This document shows positions 7,361 through 15,531 of a DNA stretch of 21,436 bases, in pieces. The position numbers and the translations under genes were made by a program. Location of the stretch: assembly GCA_946405645.1 (NCBI GenBank), contig CAMJHW010000009.1, forward strand, positions 1 to 21,436. Direction: 5' to 3'. The DNA is from an uncultured Bacteroidales bacterium. Lineage in GTDB: Bacteria > Bacteroidota > Bacteroidia > Bacteroidales > UBA932. Each line of letters opens with the position of its first letter. Within the stretch, counting starts at the first letter, position 1. The notes under the pieces were generated by a model. That model saw only the letters and a list, made by a program, of their open reading frames with translations. It did not search any database and had not been told where the DNA came from.

Positions 7361-7936
7361 ATGGAGGTCATCCGCACTTCCATCCCTGATGTCCTTATCC
7401 TCGAGCCCAGGGTCTTCGAGGATGCCAGGGGCTACTTCTTCGAATCGTGGTCGCAGCGTGTCTTCGACGGCATGGTCCGTCCTGTCCGTTTCGTCCAGGA
7501 CAATGAAAGCCGTTCCTCATACGGCGTAGTCAGGGGTCTTCATTTCCAGAAGGGTGCCTTCAGCCAGAGCAAGCTCGTCCGCGTAGTCGAGGGTTCGGTG
7601 CTGGACATCGCGGTAGATATCCGAAGGGGCAGTCCCACTTTCGGACGCCATGTGGCGGTGGAGCTTTCCGCAAGCGACCACAGGCAGCTCTTCATTCCCC
7701 GCGGTTTCGCCCACGGGTTCAGCGTCCTCTCGGAAAGCGCCGTCTTCCAGTACAAGTGCGACAATTATTACGCTCCTCAGGCGGAGTCGGCCATTGCATG
7801 GGACGATCCTGCCCTTGGGATCGACTGGCGTATACCGGAGGGAGACATCATCCTGTCGGAAAAGGACAGGCGCCATCCTCTCCTGGCCGATTGTCCGGAC
7901 TTGTTCGACTACGGCGCGGACCTTTATCAGGATTGA
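7361..7936 (+). CDS. rfbC: dTDP-4-dehydrorhamnose 3,5-epimerase
   Basis: RfbC (RmlC) epimerises C3 and C5 of dTDP-4-dehydro-6-deoxyglucose, the step before RfbD in dTDP-L-rhamnose synthesis. The 191-residue protein is a cupin of normal length for the family. Visible residues include the catalytic base His61 in RGLHFQ, Lys71 in SQSKLVRV, the DIAVDIRRGSPTFG strand (82-95), the IPRGFAHGF turn (112-120) and Tyr131 in FQYKCDNYY. It starts 2 nt after pdxA, so the two are surely co-transcribed. It ends before the AT-rich spacer leading to dapB. Its partner rfbD lies about 2.4 kb away in the divergent operon rather than beside it. Confidence 0.95.
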   Translation: MEVIRTSIPDVLILEPRVFEDARGYFFESWSQRVFDGMVRPVRFVQDNESRSSYGVVRGLHFQKGAFSQSKLVRVVEGSVLDIAVDIRRGSPTFGRHVAVELSASDHRQLFIPRGFAHGFSVLSESAVFQYKCDNYYAPQAESAIAWDDPALGIDWRIPEGDIILSEKDRRHPLLADCPDLFDYGADLYQD

Positions 7937-7966
7937 AATCTTATTCAGCAATCTTCCAGTTAAATG

Positions 7967-7985
7967 GTTTTTTATACGAAAAAAC
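7967..7985 (+). terminator. Short AT-rich hairpin after rfbC
   Basis: A perfect 7-bp inverted repeat, GTTTTTT (7967-7973) and AAAAAAC (7979-7985), with a 5-nt loop lies 31 bp past the rfbC stop. It has one G-C pair and no distinct U-tract directly after it, so it is a weak terminator candidate. It may instead be part of the dapB control region, because its right arm abuts the -33 element. Confidence 0.25.
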
Positions 7986-8016
7986 TTGATAATAAAATTT
8001 TTTATTATTAAAATTG
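7985..8016 (+). promoter_or_regulatory. Promoter for the dapB-lysC-dapA-asd operon with a palindromic spacer
   Basis: A -33-like CTTG (7985-7988) and a -7-like TAAAATTG (8009-8016; one mismatch to TAnnTTTG) are separated by exactly 20 nt, the Bacteroidota spacing. Transcription would start near 8022 and give a leader of about 24 nt to the dapB ATG at 8046. The 20-nt spacer is itself a perfect inverted repeat with 9-bp arms and a 2-nt centre (7989-8008), which could be an operator or simply AT-rich chance. No lysine riboswitch fits in this leader. Confidence 0.5.
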
Positions 8017-8045
8017 TAAAAGTAGTGTAAAAACCAAGGTTGATT

Positions 8046-8801
8046 ATGAAGATTGCGCTCATAGGATATGGCCGCATGGGTCATATGATTGAAGGGATCG
8101 CCCTTTCCCGCGGACATGAAGTGGTCTGCGCGGTTGATGTGGACAATCCCGAGGCTTTCGACTCCGAGGCCTTCCGCAGCGCCGACGTCGCCATCGAGTT
8201 CACGATGCCCTCCTCAGCTTATTCCAATGTCAAGAAAGCCTTCGCCGCCGGCCTCAAGGTCGTCAGCGGCACGACCGGCTGGTTCGCTGACCACAAGGCC
8301 GAGATGGAGGAGCTTTGCGCCAGCGGGAACACCCTCTTCTGGAGCAGCAACTTCAGCATAGGCGTATATATATTCTCCGCGGTCAACCGCTATCTCGCGG
8401 GCATCATGGACAAGTTCGACTCCTATGACGTCGCGATGGACGAGGTGCATCATTGCCACAAGCTCGATTCTCCCAGCGGCACGGCCGTGACTCTCGCCGA
8501 AGGCATATTGTCCAGACTCTCGAGGAAGGAGGGCTGGACCAACGAGCTCGCCCCTCTCGGGGAGGTCGAGAGCCTCAAGGCTCCCGCTCCCGGAAAGGAG
8601 CTGCAGATCTTCAGTTACCGCCACGACGAAGTCCCCGGCATCCACACAGTGCGCTATGAGAGTGACGCCGACCGCATCGTCTTCACGCACGAGGCCAAGT
8701 CCCGCAAGGGCTTCGCCCTCGGTGCGGTGCTTGCAGCCGAGTATGCCGCCGGACATTCCGGCCTGCTCGGAATGGACGACCTTTTCAAGGATTTGATTTA
8801 A
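8046..8801 (+). CDS. dapB: 4-hydroxy-tetrahydrodipicolinate reductase
   Basis: DapB reduces 4-hydroxy-tetrahydrodipicolinate with NAD(P)H to tetrahydrodipicolinate, the committed product of the diaminopimelate/lysine branch. The 251-residue cytoplasmic enzyme shows the dinucleotide motif GYGRMG (7-12), SGTTGW (74-79) and the active-site signature HHCHKLDSPSGTA (135-147), with catalytic His135 and Lys139 in the spacing of the E. coli pair 159/163. A TTG two codons upstream (8040) is possible, but the ATG at 8046 has AAGG six nt upstream and starts directly at the beta strand. It is the first gene of a four-gene lysine cluster, and lysC follows after 14 nt. Gene order dapB-lysC-dapA-asd does not follow reaction order (lysC, asd, dapA, dapB). 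Confidence 0.95.
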   Translation: MKIALIGYGRMGHMIEGIALSRGHEVVCAVDVDNPEAFDSEAFRSADVAIEFTMPSSAYSNVKKAFAAGLKVVSGTTGWFADHKAEMEELCASGNTLFWSSNFSIGVYIFSAVNRYLAGIMDKFDSYDVAMDEVHHCHKLDSPSGTAVTLAEGILSRLSRKEGWTNELAPLGEVESLKAPAPGKELQIFSYRHDEVPGIHTVRYESDADRIVFTHEAKSRKGFALGAVLAAEYAAGHSGLLGMDDLFKDLI

Positions 8802-8815
8802 TTTTCCCCGATAAG

Positions 8816-10135
8816 ATGAAAGTATTGAAATTCGGAGGCTCCTCGGTGGGCTCCGCGCACAGGATGAAGGGCGTCGCCGGACTGGTCGACGACGGAGAGC
8901 GCAAGATCGTGGTACTGTCGGCGATGTCCGGCACGACCAACTCCCTCGTGGAGATAGCCAACTATTATTCCAACGGCAATTCCGAAGGCGCGGCCGACAT
9001 CATCGGCACGCTCGAGAGCAAATATGCGAAGCACCTGTCCGAGCTCTATTCCACGGATGAGTATGCCGGCAAGGCGCGCGAGGTCCTTTCGGGCGTCTTC
9101 ACATTCCTACGTTCCTTTGCCGGAAGGCATTTCGGTCCCGTGGAAGAGAAGGAAGTGCTGGCCCAGGGAGAGATCATGTCCACCAACATGTTCACCTTCT
9201 ACCTTCAGGAGCAGGGCAAGGACGTAGTCCTTCTCCCGGCCTTGAATTTCATGCGCCTCGATCCGGCGGGCGAGCCCGACCTCCCCTATATCGCCGACCA
9301 TCTCGGCGACATGCTGGAGCAGAAGCAGGCCTACCTTTACATCACCCAGGGCTTCATCTGCCGCAATTCCGCCGGAGACATCGACAATCTCCAGCGCGGA
9401 GGCTCTGACTATACCGCTTCACTTATCGGAGCGGCCGTCGGAGCGGAGGAGATCCAGATCTGGACCGACATCGACGGCATGCACAACAACGACCCGCGCG
9501 TGGTTGACCACACCACGGCCGTCAGGCACATCCATTTCGAGGAAGCTTCCGAGCTCGCGTATTTCGGAGCCAAGGTGCTGCATCCGACTTGCATCCTGCC
9601 CGCCAAGAACGCAGACATCCCCGTCCGCATCCTCAATACCATGCAGCCTGACGCCGAGGGCACTCTGATCAACAACAAGCTGGAGGAAGGCCTCATCAAG
9701 GCGGTCGCGGCCAAGGACAACATCGCCGCGATCCGCATCAAGTCCTCCCGAATGCTCATGACCTACGGCTTCCTGCGCCGCGTGTTCGAGATTTTCGAGA
9801 AGTACAAGACCTCCATCGACATGATCTGTACTTCAGAGGTCGGAGTGTCGATGTCGGTCGACAATACTTCTCATCTCAACGAGATCATCCACGAACTCAA
9901 GAAGTATGGCACGGTCTCTGTCGATCTCGACATGTGCATCATCTGCGTCGTCGGAGACATGAACTGGGAGAACGTCGGCTTCGAGTCCCGCGCCATGGAG
10001 GCTATGAAGAGCGTCCCCGTGCGAATGATCTCTTACGGCGGAAGCAACTACAACATTTCCTTCCTCGTACGCGAAGAGGACAAGCACCGCGCCCTCAGGG
10101 CGCTCAGCGCCAATTTGTTCAATACCCAAGAATAA
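8816..10135 (+). CDS. lysC: Aspartate kinase (monofunctional, with C-terminal ACT domains)
   Basis: Aspartokinase phosphorylates L-aspartate, the entry step for lysine, threonine and methionine. The 439-residue protein opens with KFGGSSVGS (residues 5-13), the ATP/aspartate-binding motif. The kinase core runs to about residue 290 and includes QGFICRNSAGDIDNLQRGGSDYTA and WTDIDGMHNNDPR. Residues about 300-439 form two ACT regulatory domains, seen in KTSIDMICTSEVGVSMSVD and the second unit starting at VDLDMCIICVVGD. There is no homoserine dehydrogenase fusion, so this is the monofunctional type. ACT domains usually give feedback control by lysine and/or threonine; which effector binds cannot be told from sequence. 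Operon spacing (14 nt before, 18 nt after) supports co-transcription with dapB and dapA. Confidence 0.95.
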   Translation: MKVLKFGGSSVGSAHRMKGVAGLVDDGERKIVVLSAMSGTTNSLVEIANYYSNGNSEGAADIIGTLESKYAKHLSELYSTDEYAGKAREVLSGVFTFLRSFAGRHFGPVEEKEVLAQGEIMSTNMFTFYLQEQGKDVVLLPALNFMRLDPAGEPDLPYIADHLGDMLEQKQAYLYITQGFICRNSAGDIDNLQRGGSDYTASLIGAAVGAEEIQIWTDIDGMHNNDPRVVDHTTAVRHIHFEEASELAYFGAKVLHPTCILPAKNADIPVRILNTMQPDAEGTLINNKLEEGLIKAVAAKDNIAAIRIKSSRMLMTYGFLRRVFEIFEKYKTSIDMICTSEVGVSMSVDNTSHLNEIIHELKKYGTVSVDLDMCIICVVGDMNWENVGFESRAMEAMKSVPVRMISYGGSNYNISFLVREEDKHRALRALSANLFNTQE

Positions 10136-10153
10136 CCTTTAATCATCAAAGTC

Positions 10154-11044
10154 ATGAAATCTCCTGTTTTCTGCGGCTCGTCTGTAGCCATCGTCACTCC
10201 CTTCACGAAGGAGGGCAAGGTCAACTACGCCAAATTCCATGAGCTCGTAGATAAACAGATCGCCGGCGGCACCGCTGCCATCACGGTCTGCGGCACCACC
10301 GGCGAGAGCGCTACCCTTGACGATGAGGAGCATCTTGCCCTCGTCAAGGACTGCATCGACTATGTGGCCGGAAGGGTTAAGGTCATAGCCGGAAGCGGCA
10401 GCAATGACACCAGGCACGCGCTGTATCTGAGCCAGGCCTGCCAGGAATTCGGCGCCGATGCACTTCTTGTCGTGACTCCTTATTACAACAAAACCTCCCA
10501 GCACGGCCTCGTTAAGCATTATGAGTATCTGGCCGACAGGGTGAACACCCCCATCATCGTTTACAGCGTTCCGAGCCGCACGGGCATGAGCGCGTCGGTG
10601 GACGCCCTCAAGGCCTTGTCCAAGCACCCGATGATCAACGGTGTGAAGGATGCCAACTCCAATATAGGCGGCGTTGCCGCCACGCTTGCCGCCTGCGGGG
10701 ATGATCTCAATGTCTGGAGCGGCAACGACGACGAAACCGTAGCCATGATGGCCCTTGGCGCCAAGGGCGTGATCTCCGTGTGGGCCAATATCGCCCCGCG
10801 CGCGGTCGCGGACCTGACTGACGCGTGCCTGAAGGGCGATTTCGCCAGGGCAGCCTCTCTGCAGCTCAAGGCTTACAGTCTCGTCAAGTCCCTCTTCATC
10901 GAAACCAATCCCGTTCCGGTCAAGGCTGCGATGAACATGATGGGCATGGAAGTCGGGGATGTGCGTCCTCCTCTCTGCGGACTCCTCCCCGAGAACGAAG
11001 CCAAGCTCCGCGCAAGGCTCATTGAAAGTGGTCTGTTAAAATAA
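10154..11044 (+). CDS. dapA: 4-hydroxy-tetrahydrodipicolinate synthase
   Basis: DapA condenses aspartate semialdehyde with pyruvate through a Schiff base. The 296-residue TIM-barrel protein keeps the catalytic set: CGTTGES (46-52, Thr48), TPYYNK (109-113, Tyr111), Tyr137, Arg142 in PSRTG and the Schiff-base lysine Lys165 in GVKDANSN. The usual YNVPSRTG reads YSVPSRTG here, a single Asn-to-Ser change next to Tyr137, probably tolerated. Length is normal for the family. It starts 18 nt after lysC and is followed by asd after one base. Together with dapB and lysC it supplies precursor for meso-diaminopimelate in peptidoglycan and for lysine. No riboswitch or attenuator is visible ahead of it. Confidence 0.96.
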   Translation: MKSPVFCGSSVAIVTPFTKEGKVNYAKFHELVDKQIAGGTAAITVCGTTGESATLDDEEHLALVKDCIDYVAGRVKVIAGSGSNDTRHALYLSQACQEFGADALLVVTPYYNKTSQHGLVKHYEYLADRVNTPIIVYSVPSRTGMSASVDALKALSKHPMINGVKDANSNIGGVAATLAACGDDLNVWSGNDDETVAMMALGAKGVISVWANIAPRAVADLTDACLKGDFARAASLQLKAYSLVKSLFIETNPVPVKAAMNMMGMEVGDVRPPLCGLLPENEAKLRARLIESGLLK

Positions 11045-11045
11045 A

Positions 11046-12071
11046 ATGATAATTATGAGAAAGTTATATAACGTTGCCGTAGTAGGCGCCAGCGGCGCCG
11101 TCGGCCAGGAATTCCTCAAGGTACTCGAAGAACGCGATTTCCCCATCGCCGAGCTCACCCTTTTCGGCTCGCCGCGCAGCGCCGGCAGCACCTACAAGTT
11201 CAAGGGCAAGGATCTCACGGTCAAGCTCCTCCAGCACAACGACGATTTCAAGGATATCGACATTGCGTTCACTTCCGCCGGAGCAGGCACTTCGAAGGAG
11301 TTCGCTGAGACCATCACCAAGTACGGTGCGGTCATGATCGACAACTCCAGCGCTTTCCGCATGGACGCCGACGTTCCGCTCGTGGTGCCCGAGTGCAATG
11401 CCGCCGACGCTCTCGTACGTCCCCGCGGCATCATCGCCAATCCCAACTGCACTACCATCATGATGGTGGTCGTCCTCCAGCCCATCGAGAATCTCTCGCA
11501 CATCACCCGCGTCCACGTAGCGAGCTACCAGTCAGCTTCCGGCGCCGGCGCGCAGGCCATGCTCGAGCTTGAACAGCAGTATCGCGAGATCGTGGAGGAC
11601 AAGCCCGTCACGGTCAACAAGTTCGCCTATCAGCTGGCCTACAACGTCATTCCTCAGATCGACGTCTTCACCGACAACGGTTACACCAAGGAAGAGATGA
11701 AGATGTTCAACGAGACCCGCAAGATCCTTCACTCCGACGTGAAATGCTCCGCCATGTGCGTGCGCATCTCCGCCCTTCGCTCCCATTCCGAGGCCGTGTG
11801 GATCGAGACCGAACGTCCGCTGAGCGTCAAGGAAGTCCAGGAAGCCATCGCTGCGGCTCCCGGTGTCACCCTTCAGGATGATCCCGCCACCAAGACCTAC
11901 CCGATGCCCCTCTTCACCGGAGGCAAGGACGACGTCTATGTCGGCCGCGTCCGCAAGGACCTTGCGAACGATAACGGTATCACTTTGTGGCTTTCTGGCG
12001 ACCAGATCAAGAAGGGCGCCGCGCTCAATGCCGTCCAGATCGGCGAGTACCTGGTCAGCCAGGGACTGTAA
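11046..12071 (+). CDS. asd: Aspartate-semialdehyde dehydrogenase
   Basis: Asd reduces aspartyl phosphate with NADPH to aspartate semialdehyde, the branch point between lysine and the threonine/methionine route. The 341-residue protein has the NADP motif [12 protein letters not shown] (12-23), [13 protein letters not shown] (74-86), the catalytic cysteine Cys135 in ANPNCTT, the [13 protein letters not shown] segment near 160-168 and the acid/base His247 in LRSHSEAV. Two in-frame ATG codons compete, at 11046 and 11055. Neither has a clear ribosome binding site, and the second ([13 protein letters not shown]) is as plausible. The first lies one base after the dapA stop, implying translational coupling. 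The gene closes the cluster and converges on the amidase gene, whose stop is 11 bp away. Confidence 0.95.
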   Translation: MIIMRKLYNVAVVGASGAVGQEFLKVLEERDFPIAELTLFGSPRSAGSTYKFKGKDLTVKLLQHNDDFKDIDIAFTSAGAGTSKEFAETITKYGAVMIDNSSAFRMDADVPLVVPECNAADALVRPRGIIANPNCTTIMMVVVLQPIENLSHITRVHVASYQSASGAGAQAMLELEQQYREIVEDKPVTVNKFAYQLAYNVIPQIDVFTDNGYTKEEMKMFNETRKILHSDVKCSAMCVRISALRSHSEAVWIETERPLSVKEVQEAIAAAPGVTLQDDPATKTYPMPLFTGGKDDVYVGRVRKDLANDNGITLWLSGDQIKKGAALNAVQIGEYLVSQGL

Positions 12072-12078
12072 CCCCTGT

Positions 12079-12099
12079 CCGGCTATTCCTTCTTGCCGG
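12079..12099. terminator. Possible small hairpin between converging operons
   Basis: Arms CCGGC (12079-12083) and GCCGG (12095-12099) flank an 11-nt loop, spanning the gap between asd and the stop codon of the convergent amidase gene. Only the plus-strand side has following T-rich sequence, and that is interrupted. It is the only hairpin candidate in a very tight convergent junction, so termination of both operons may rely on other signals. Confidence 0.25.
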
Positions 12100-15000
12100 T
12101 TATATATTCCATTGTCCTGTGGATGATGACCTCGAGGTCGTTGCCGTCCTTGAGCACCTCCAGCGGGAATCCGAAACTGACAGCTCTGTACCCCGCGGCG
12201 TCGTAGGCGACTGCCGCGGGTACTCCGTTGTCGGAGTACTTCAAGATGACCGAGCCGTTCTTGTCGACCGGCTGGATGCCGTCCGGATTCTCGACGCAAT
12301 ACACGGCGCCGTTGAGGGTCTGATGGAACTCTATGGGGTGCTTGAGCACCTTGAGGTTCAAGGTTTTGGAAGAAGTGTGCTCGATGCGTCCGTTGTAGCA
12401 TCCGTGGTCGGTCACCCATTTGTAGCCGAGGACTTCCTGGACGAAAGACTGGGAGGCGTCCCGCCAGGCTGGATCTTTCTTCACGGGATATATGCCTTCT
12501 CCCCAGACGTCGGTGCCGATGTAGGCTCCGGAGACGAACACTCCGCCGCCGTTTGAAGTATGCTTGCGCAAAGCATCCTGCAATGCTGCGGGGAACACCT
12601 CATAGCGGTCAGGCACGCGTCCGTTGCCGATGACCGTGGTCACTTGCTTGCCGCAGAGCAGATCGACAATGTCATTCTCGTCCGCACCGCGCTCGGTGAA
12701 ATCCTCGAGCGAGGCGGAGTCGAAGCTGTAGCCCGCAGAGAGAAGCGCCCGGCCGTGTATGCTGATGAAGTCGAAAGTGTTGCCCGGGACGACCGTACCG
12801 GTCTTGTCCGAGAAGGAACCGCCGAAACCGGGCTGGTTGTTGTCGATGAACTCCGAATCCCGCCTGAAGTCGTACATGTCCCCTATATAGTTTATTTCCC
12901 GGATGTATCCTACGCCGCTGTCGAGCGTCCGGTCAAAGCCGGCGTAAAGGGGAGTGTCGAACCACGCGGGTGGTGACACCCTGTAGAAATCATTGACGAT
13001 CAGTACCTTGGACTTGTGCCTGCGGCTCCTTCCGGCGCATACTGTCTCGGATGGGAAACTGACTCCACCTTCGTTCTCCGCGACTATCCGGTAGCTGTAC
13101 AGGATATCGGGGTCGATACCGAGAGTGACATAGTAGCGTCCGTCTTCGGACTTGACATCCTCGAGGCGCACTCCGGAGTCGAACGCTCCGTCTTCGATCC
13201 TGGTGTACAGGATGAAACTCTCTGCTGCAGCGGTGGGCTCAAGCGGATCTTCCGTAGCTTTCCAGCTGAGTGTGACTTCGCGGTCTCCCGTCAGGCGCGC
13301 CGACATGGCGCTGACGGGGAGGGGCTGGACGGTGTAAGGGATGCCGTATTCGTCACTGAGGAACTTCAGCATGCCTTTATAGACCGCCCGCGATACTTCG
13401 AAACGGAAGCTCGGGTCGAGTCCGTATTTCATGTCGGAGAAGTTCTGGTGCGAGAGCAGCTCCAGCAGCATTCCGGGCACCGAGGTGGTCCTGGCTTCGC
13501 TGTAGCTTCTGTTCCAGAGCTGGCGCCTGGTCCATTTCGGATCGAAGTCTTCCCTGATGTCGGAGCAGACCTGGTCCTGGACTATGCCTGCCAGGTGCCT
13601 GCCGAGCTGGCGGCTGCGCCCGTCGGCGAACTGCGACTTGCCGTCGGCGAGCAGGGTATAGATCGACAGGGTGCCGATGATGCTGTCGTTCTGGGTGGAT
13701 CCCGCATCGGAGTGGAATCCGAACGAAAGGTCGAAGGGGATGTGCTTGCCCTCTCCTTCATAGTTCGGATTGACTGCCGAGCCGCCCGCGAGCATGGTCA
13801 CCCATGCCCCGCGGCTGGCGAAATCCTGAGTGTAGTCCCCTTCCCAGTTGCGGGTGACGGTGGTATCGACGCCGGCCCATTGTTCCCAGTATAGGGCGCC
13901 TTCGATGTAACTGGGTACGCCCGAGGTGGTCCATTCGTCCTTCGGGGCGTCTGCCGGCCCGCGGGCGACCTTGCCCATACCTCCGCCTATCTTTACCGCA
14001 TCGGCCGAAACGACGCGGCCTGCGGCCTTGCCGTCGGGAACGATATTGTCGAGGACCACTGATCCGTCGCTTCCTTCATCGAAAGTGAAGGTGCCGAGAT
14101 AGATCCAGGTGCCTCCGCCCATCCTCTGGTTCACCGAGTACTCCGCCGTGCCGTTGGAGTGCCTCACGGTATAATGTGCGGCGTCAGTGCTGTTGGGCAA
14201 AGACTTGTACGAGATGTAAACGGCATATTCGCCCCTTTCGGGCACGCGGAAGGCCCAGGTGATCTCGGCCTTGCGGCCGTCTTCCTGTGTGGCGCAGTCC
14301 GCCTTGCGCGCCGTGCCCATCGTGAAAGGATTCTCGTCTTCGTAATACACCTTCCTGGCGTCGGCGAATCCGCGCCCCGCGGAAGTCCATTCGCCACGCT
14401 CGAAATACTCTCCTTTGCGTCTGAGCATTCCTTCGCGCTCGCCCCTGAAGGCGGGATCGTTGTCGGTTATGATCTCATAAGGCTGGATGTCGCGTTCGCG
14501 GGGAGTCATCACATAGGCTCCCGCATTCTCCAGCATAGGGATCAGGAAGGGGAGCACATAGCTCTGCGTGTACATGTCTTCGACCGTAGTGAACAGGGGA
14601 GCCCGCTGCCAGGTCCATCCGCCCCAGCCCTCGTCATAATAGCGTCCGTGGCTCTGCCAAAGTGCAATATGGCGTCCGCTCATCCCGCGCTTGTACTCCC
14701 TGGCGTCCAGGCGTTTCACCAACGGTACGACCTGTCCTCTCCTGTCGGTATAGCGGTACTTGTACGCCGACGTGCGCCCTTTGTTGCCGCGTGCCGGAGT
14801 GATCAGTTCCTCAGCGGCATCCCTCCTGCAATAGATCCCGCCGACGGTACACTCCGAATACTTGTCAGGCATCAGATCGTAGATCTGGTCCTTGAACCAT
14901 TCGAAGTCCGCCTCCGTCCAGGGATAGTCGCTGAGTTCCTGGCTGAAATGGAAGTCGAGCGACGAGCCTCTCTTCATCACGCTCTCGATCTTGAGCGGTG

Positions 15001-15136
15001 TCTTGACCGTGGTCCGCCGCTGGAGCCTGGCCTTGAGGGAGTCGCTTGCGGCAGCGAAATCCCTGGTGGGGTTCTGCGCGTACGCTGTCAATGCGAGGAT
15101 GAGCGTGAGAGTGAATGTAAAGGCGCGTTTAAGCAT
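12083..15136 (-). CDS. Secreted amidase_3-like protein with nested golvesin domain, FnIII and C-terminal GATase-like domain
   Basis: This 1017-residue protein has a signal peptide (MLKRAFTFTLTLILALTAYAQ) and would act in the periplasm or outside. I read an N-acetylmuramoyl-L-alanine amidase (amidase_3) domain in two pieces. The first (about 155-220) has His163 in ALWQSHGRYYD and Glu186 in TTVEDMYTQ, followed by the helix-strand ending YVMTPRERD. The second (about 440-600) has His475 in FGFHSDAGS and Glu559 in GMLLELLSHQN. These match the family's three zinc ligands and catalytic glutamate. Between them lies a golvesin-type beta domain (about 285-388; HYTVRHSNG, VNQRMGGGTWIYLGTF, SADAVKIGGG). 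An FnIII-like domain follows (about 604-702), then an alpha/beta region (708-1017) with a Rossmann-like strand KVLIVNDF and FISIHG. Homologues are often labelled 'xanthan lyase', which this sequence does not support. It starts 8 nt inside the VanZ-like gene. Confidence 0.75.
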   Translation of the reverse strand: MLKRAFTFTLTLILALTAYAQNPTRDFAAASDSLKARLQRRTTVKTPLKIESVMKRGSSLDFHFSQELSDYPWTEADFEWFKDQIYDLMPDKYSECTVGGIYCRRDAAEELITPARGNKGRTSAYKYRYTDRRGQVVPLVKRLDAREYKRGMSGRHIALWQSHGRYYDEGWGGWTWQRAPLFTTVEDMYTQSYVLPFLIPMLENAGAYVMTPRERDIQPYEIITDNDPAFRGEREGMLRRKGEYFERGEWTSAGRGFADARKVYYEDENPFTMGTARKADCATQEDGRKAEITWAFRVPERGEYAVYISYKSLPNSTDAAHYTVRHSNGTAEYSVNQRMGGGTWIYLGTFTFDEGSDGSVVLDNIVPDGKAAGRVVSADAVKIGGGMGKVARGPADAPKDEWTTSGVPSYIEGALYWEQWAGVDTTVTRNWEGDYTQDFASRGAWVTMLAGGSAVNPNYEGEGKHIPFDLSFGFHSDAGSTQNDSIIGTLSIYTLLADGKSQFADGRSRQLGRHLAGIVQDQVCSDIREDFDPKWTRRQLWNRSYSEARTTSVPGMLLELLSHQNFSDMKYGLDPSFRFEVSRAVYKGMLKFLSDEYGIPYTVQPLPVSAMSARLTGDREVTLSWKATEDPLEPTAAAESFILYTRIEDGAFDSGVRLEDVKSEDGRYYVTLGIDPDILYSYRIVAENEGGVSFPSETVCAGRSRRHKSKVLIVNDFYRVSPPAWFDTPLYAGFDRTLDSGVGYIREINYIGDMYDFRRDSEFIDNNQPGFGGSFSDKTGTVVPGNTFDFISIHGRALLSAGYSFDSASLEDFTERGADENDIVDLLCGKQVTTVIGNGRVPDRYEVFPAALQDALRKHTSNGGGVFVSGAYIGTDVWGEGIYPVKKDPAWRDASQSFVQEVLGYKWVTDHGCYNGRIEHTSSKTLNLKVLKHPIEFHQTLNGAVYCVENPDGIQPVDKNGSVILKYSDNGVPAAVAYDAAGYRAVSFGFPLEVLKDGNDLEVIIHRTMEYITGKKE

Positions 15137-15530
15137 GACGTTTCGTTTTGTTCAGGTCTATGAAGAGGGTGATGACGGACGATATGCACAATGCAATGAA
15201 ATCGGCGAAGAAATCGAGGGCGTCCGATGCCCGGTAGGGGATCAAGCCCTGTATGCATTCCGTTCCTGCGGCTATGAGCGTGCCGAGACCGAGGATGCCC
15301 AAGGCGAGAAAGATGCTGTGCCATGGCCTGGATGTACGCCATCCGAAAGCCATGTAGAACAGGATGGGGAAAGGAAGGAACATCAGGAAATGCACGACCT
15401 TGTCGGATTCGATTCCTAAAAAGCTGCGAGGAACCGACGACAGACCGGAGAATTTGCCGAAACACAGATAGAGGACCGCCGCCAGATACAGCAGGAACAC
15501 TATCCTCGCGAATAACTTCCTTCTCTTCAT
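15129..15530 (-). CDS. VanZ-like integral membrane protein
   Basis: The 133-residue protein has four predicted membrane segments (about residues 8-25, 46-63, 72-89 and 105-125). It carries the VanZ-family polar residues: the SDKVVHFLMF motif entering helix 2, and TECIQGLIPYRASDALDFFAD running into helix 4. VanZ in enterococci gives low-level teicoplanin resistance by an unknown mechanism. Bacteroidota homologues are mostly uncharacterised, so no function is claimed. The frame extends upstream to 15581 inside the ABC transporter gene, but the ATG at 15530, one base after that stop, starts a normal lysine/arginine-rich N-terminus. Its last 8 nt overlap the amidase gene, so the two are probably translated together. 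Confidence 0.82.
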   Translation of the reverse strand: MKRRKLFARIVFLLYLAAVLYLCFGKFSGLSSVPRSFLGIESDKVVHFLMFLPFPILFYMAFGWRTSRPWHSIFLALGILGLGTLIAAGTECIQGLIPYRASDALDFFADFIALCISSVITLFIDLNKTKRHA

Positions 15531-15531
15531 C

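Noticed and set aside
7937..8045. Lysine (L-box) riboswitch ahead of dapB
   Set aside because: The spacer is 109 bp, very AT-rich and holds only short hairpins. A lysine riboswitch needs about 170 nt with a five-helix core, and none of its conserved loops are seen.
12083..15136. Xanthan lyase
   Set aside because: This label is often attached to such proteins, but no polysaccharide-lyase fold or motif is visible, whereas amidase_3 residues and golvesin-type signatures are.
14159..15163. 334-codon open frame on the plus strand antisense to the amidase gene
   Set aside because: It is a shadow of a high-GC coding region. It has no domain, no promoter, and lies opposite a well-supported signal peptide and catalytic motif.
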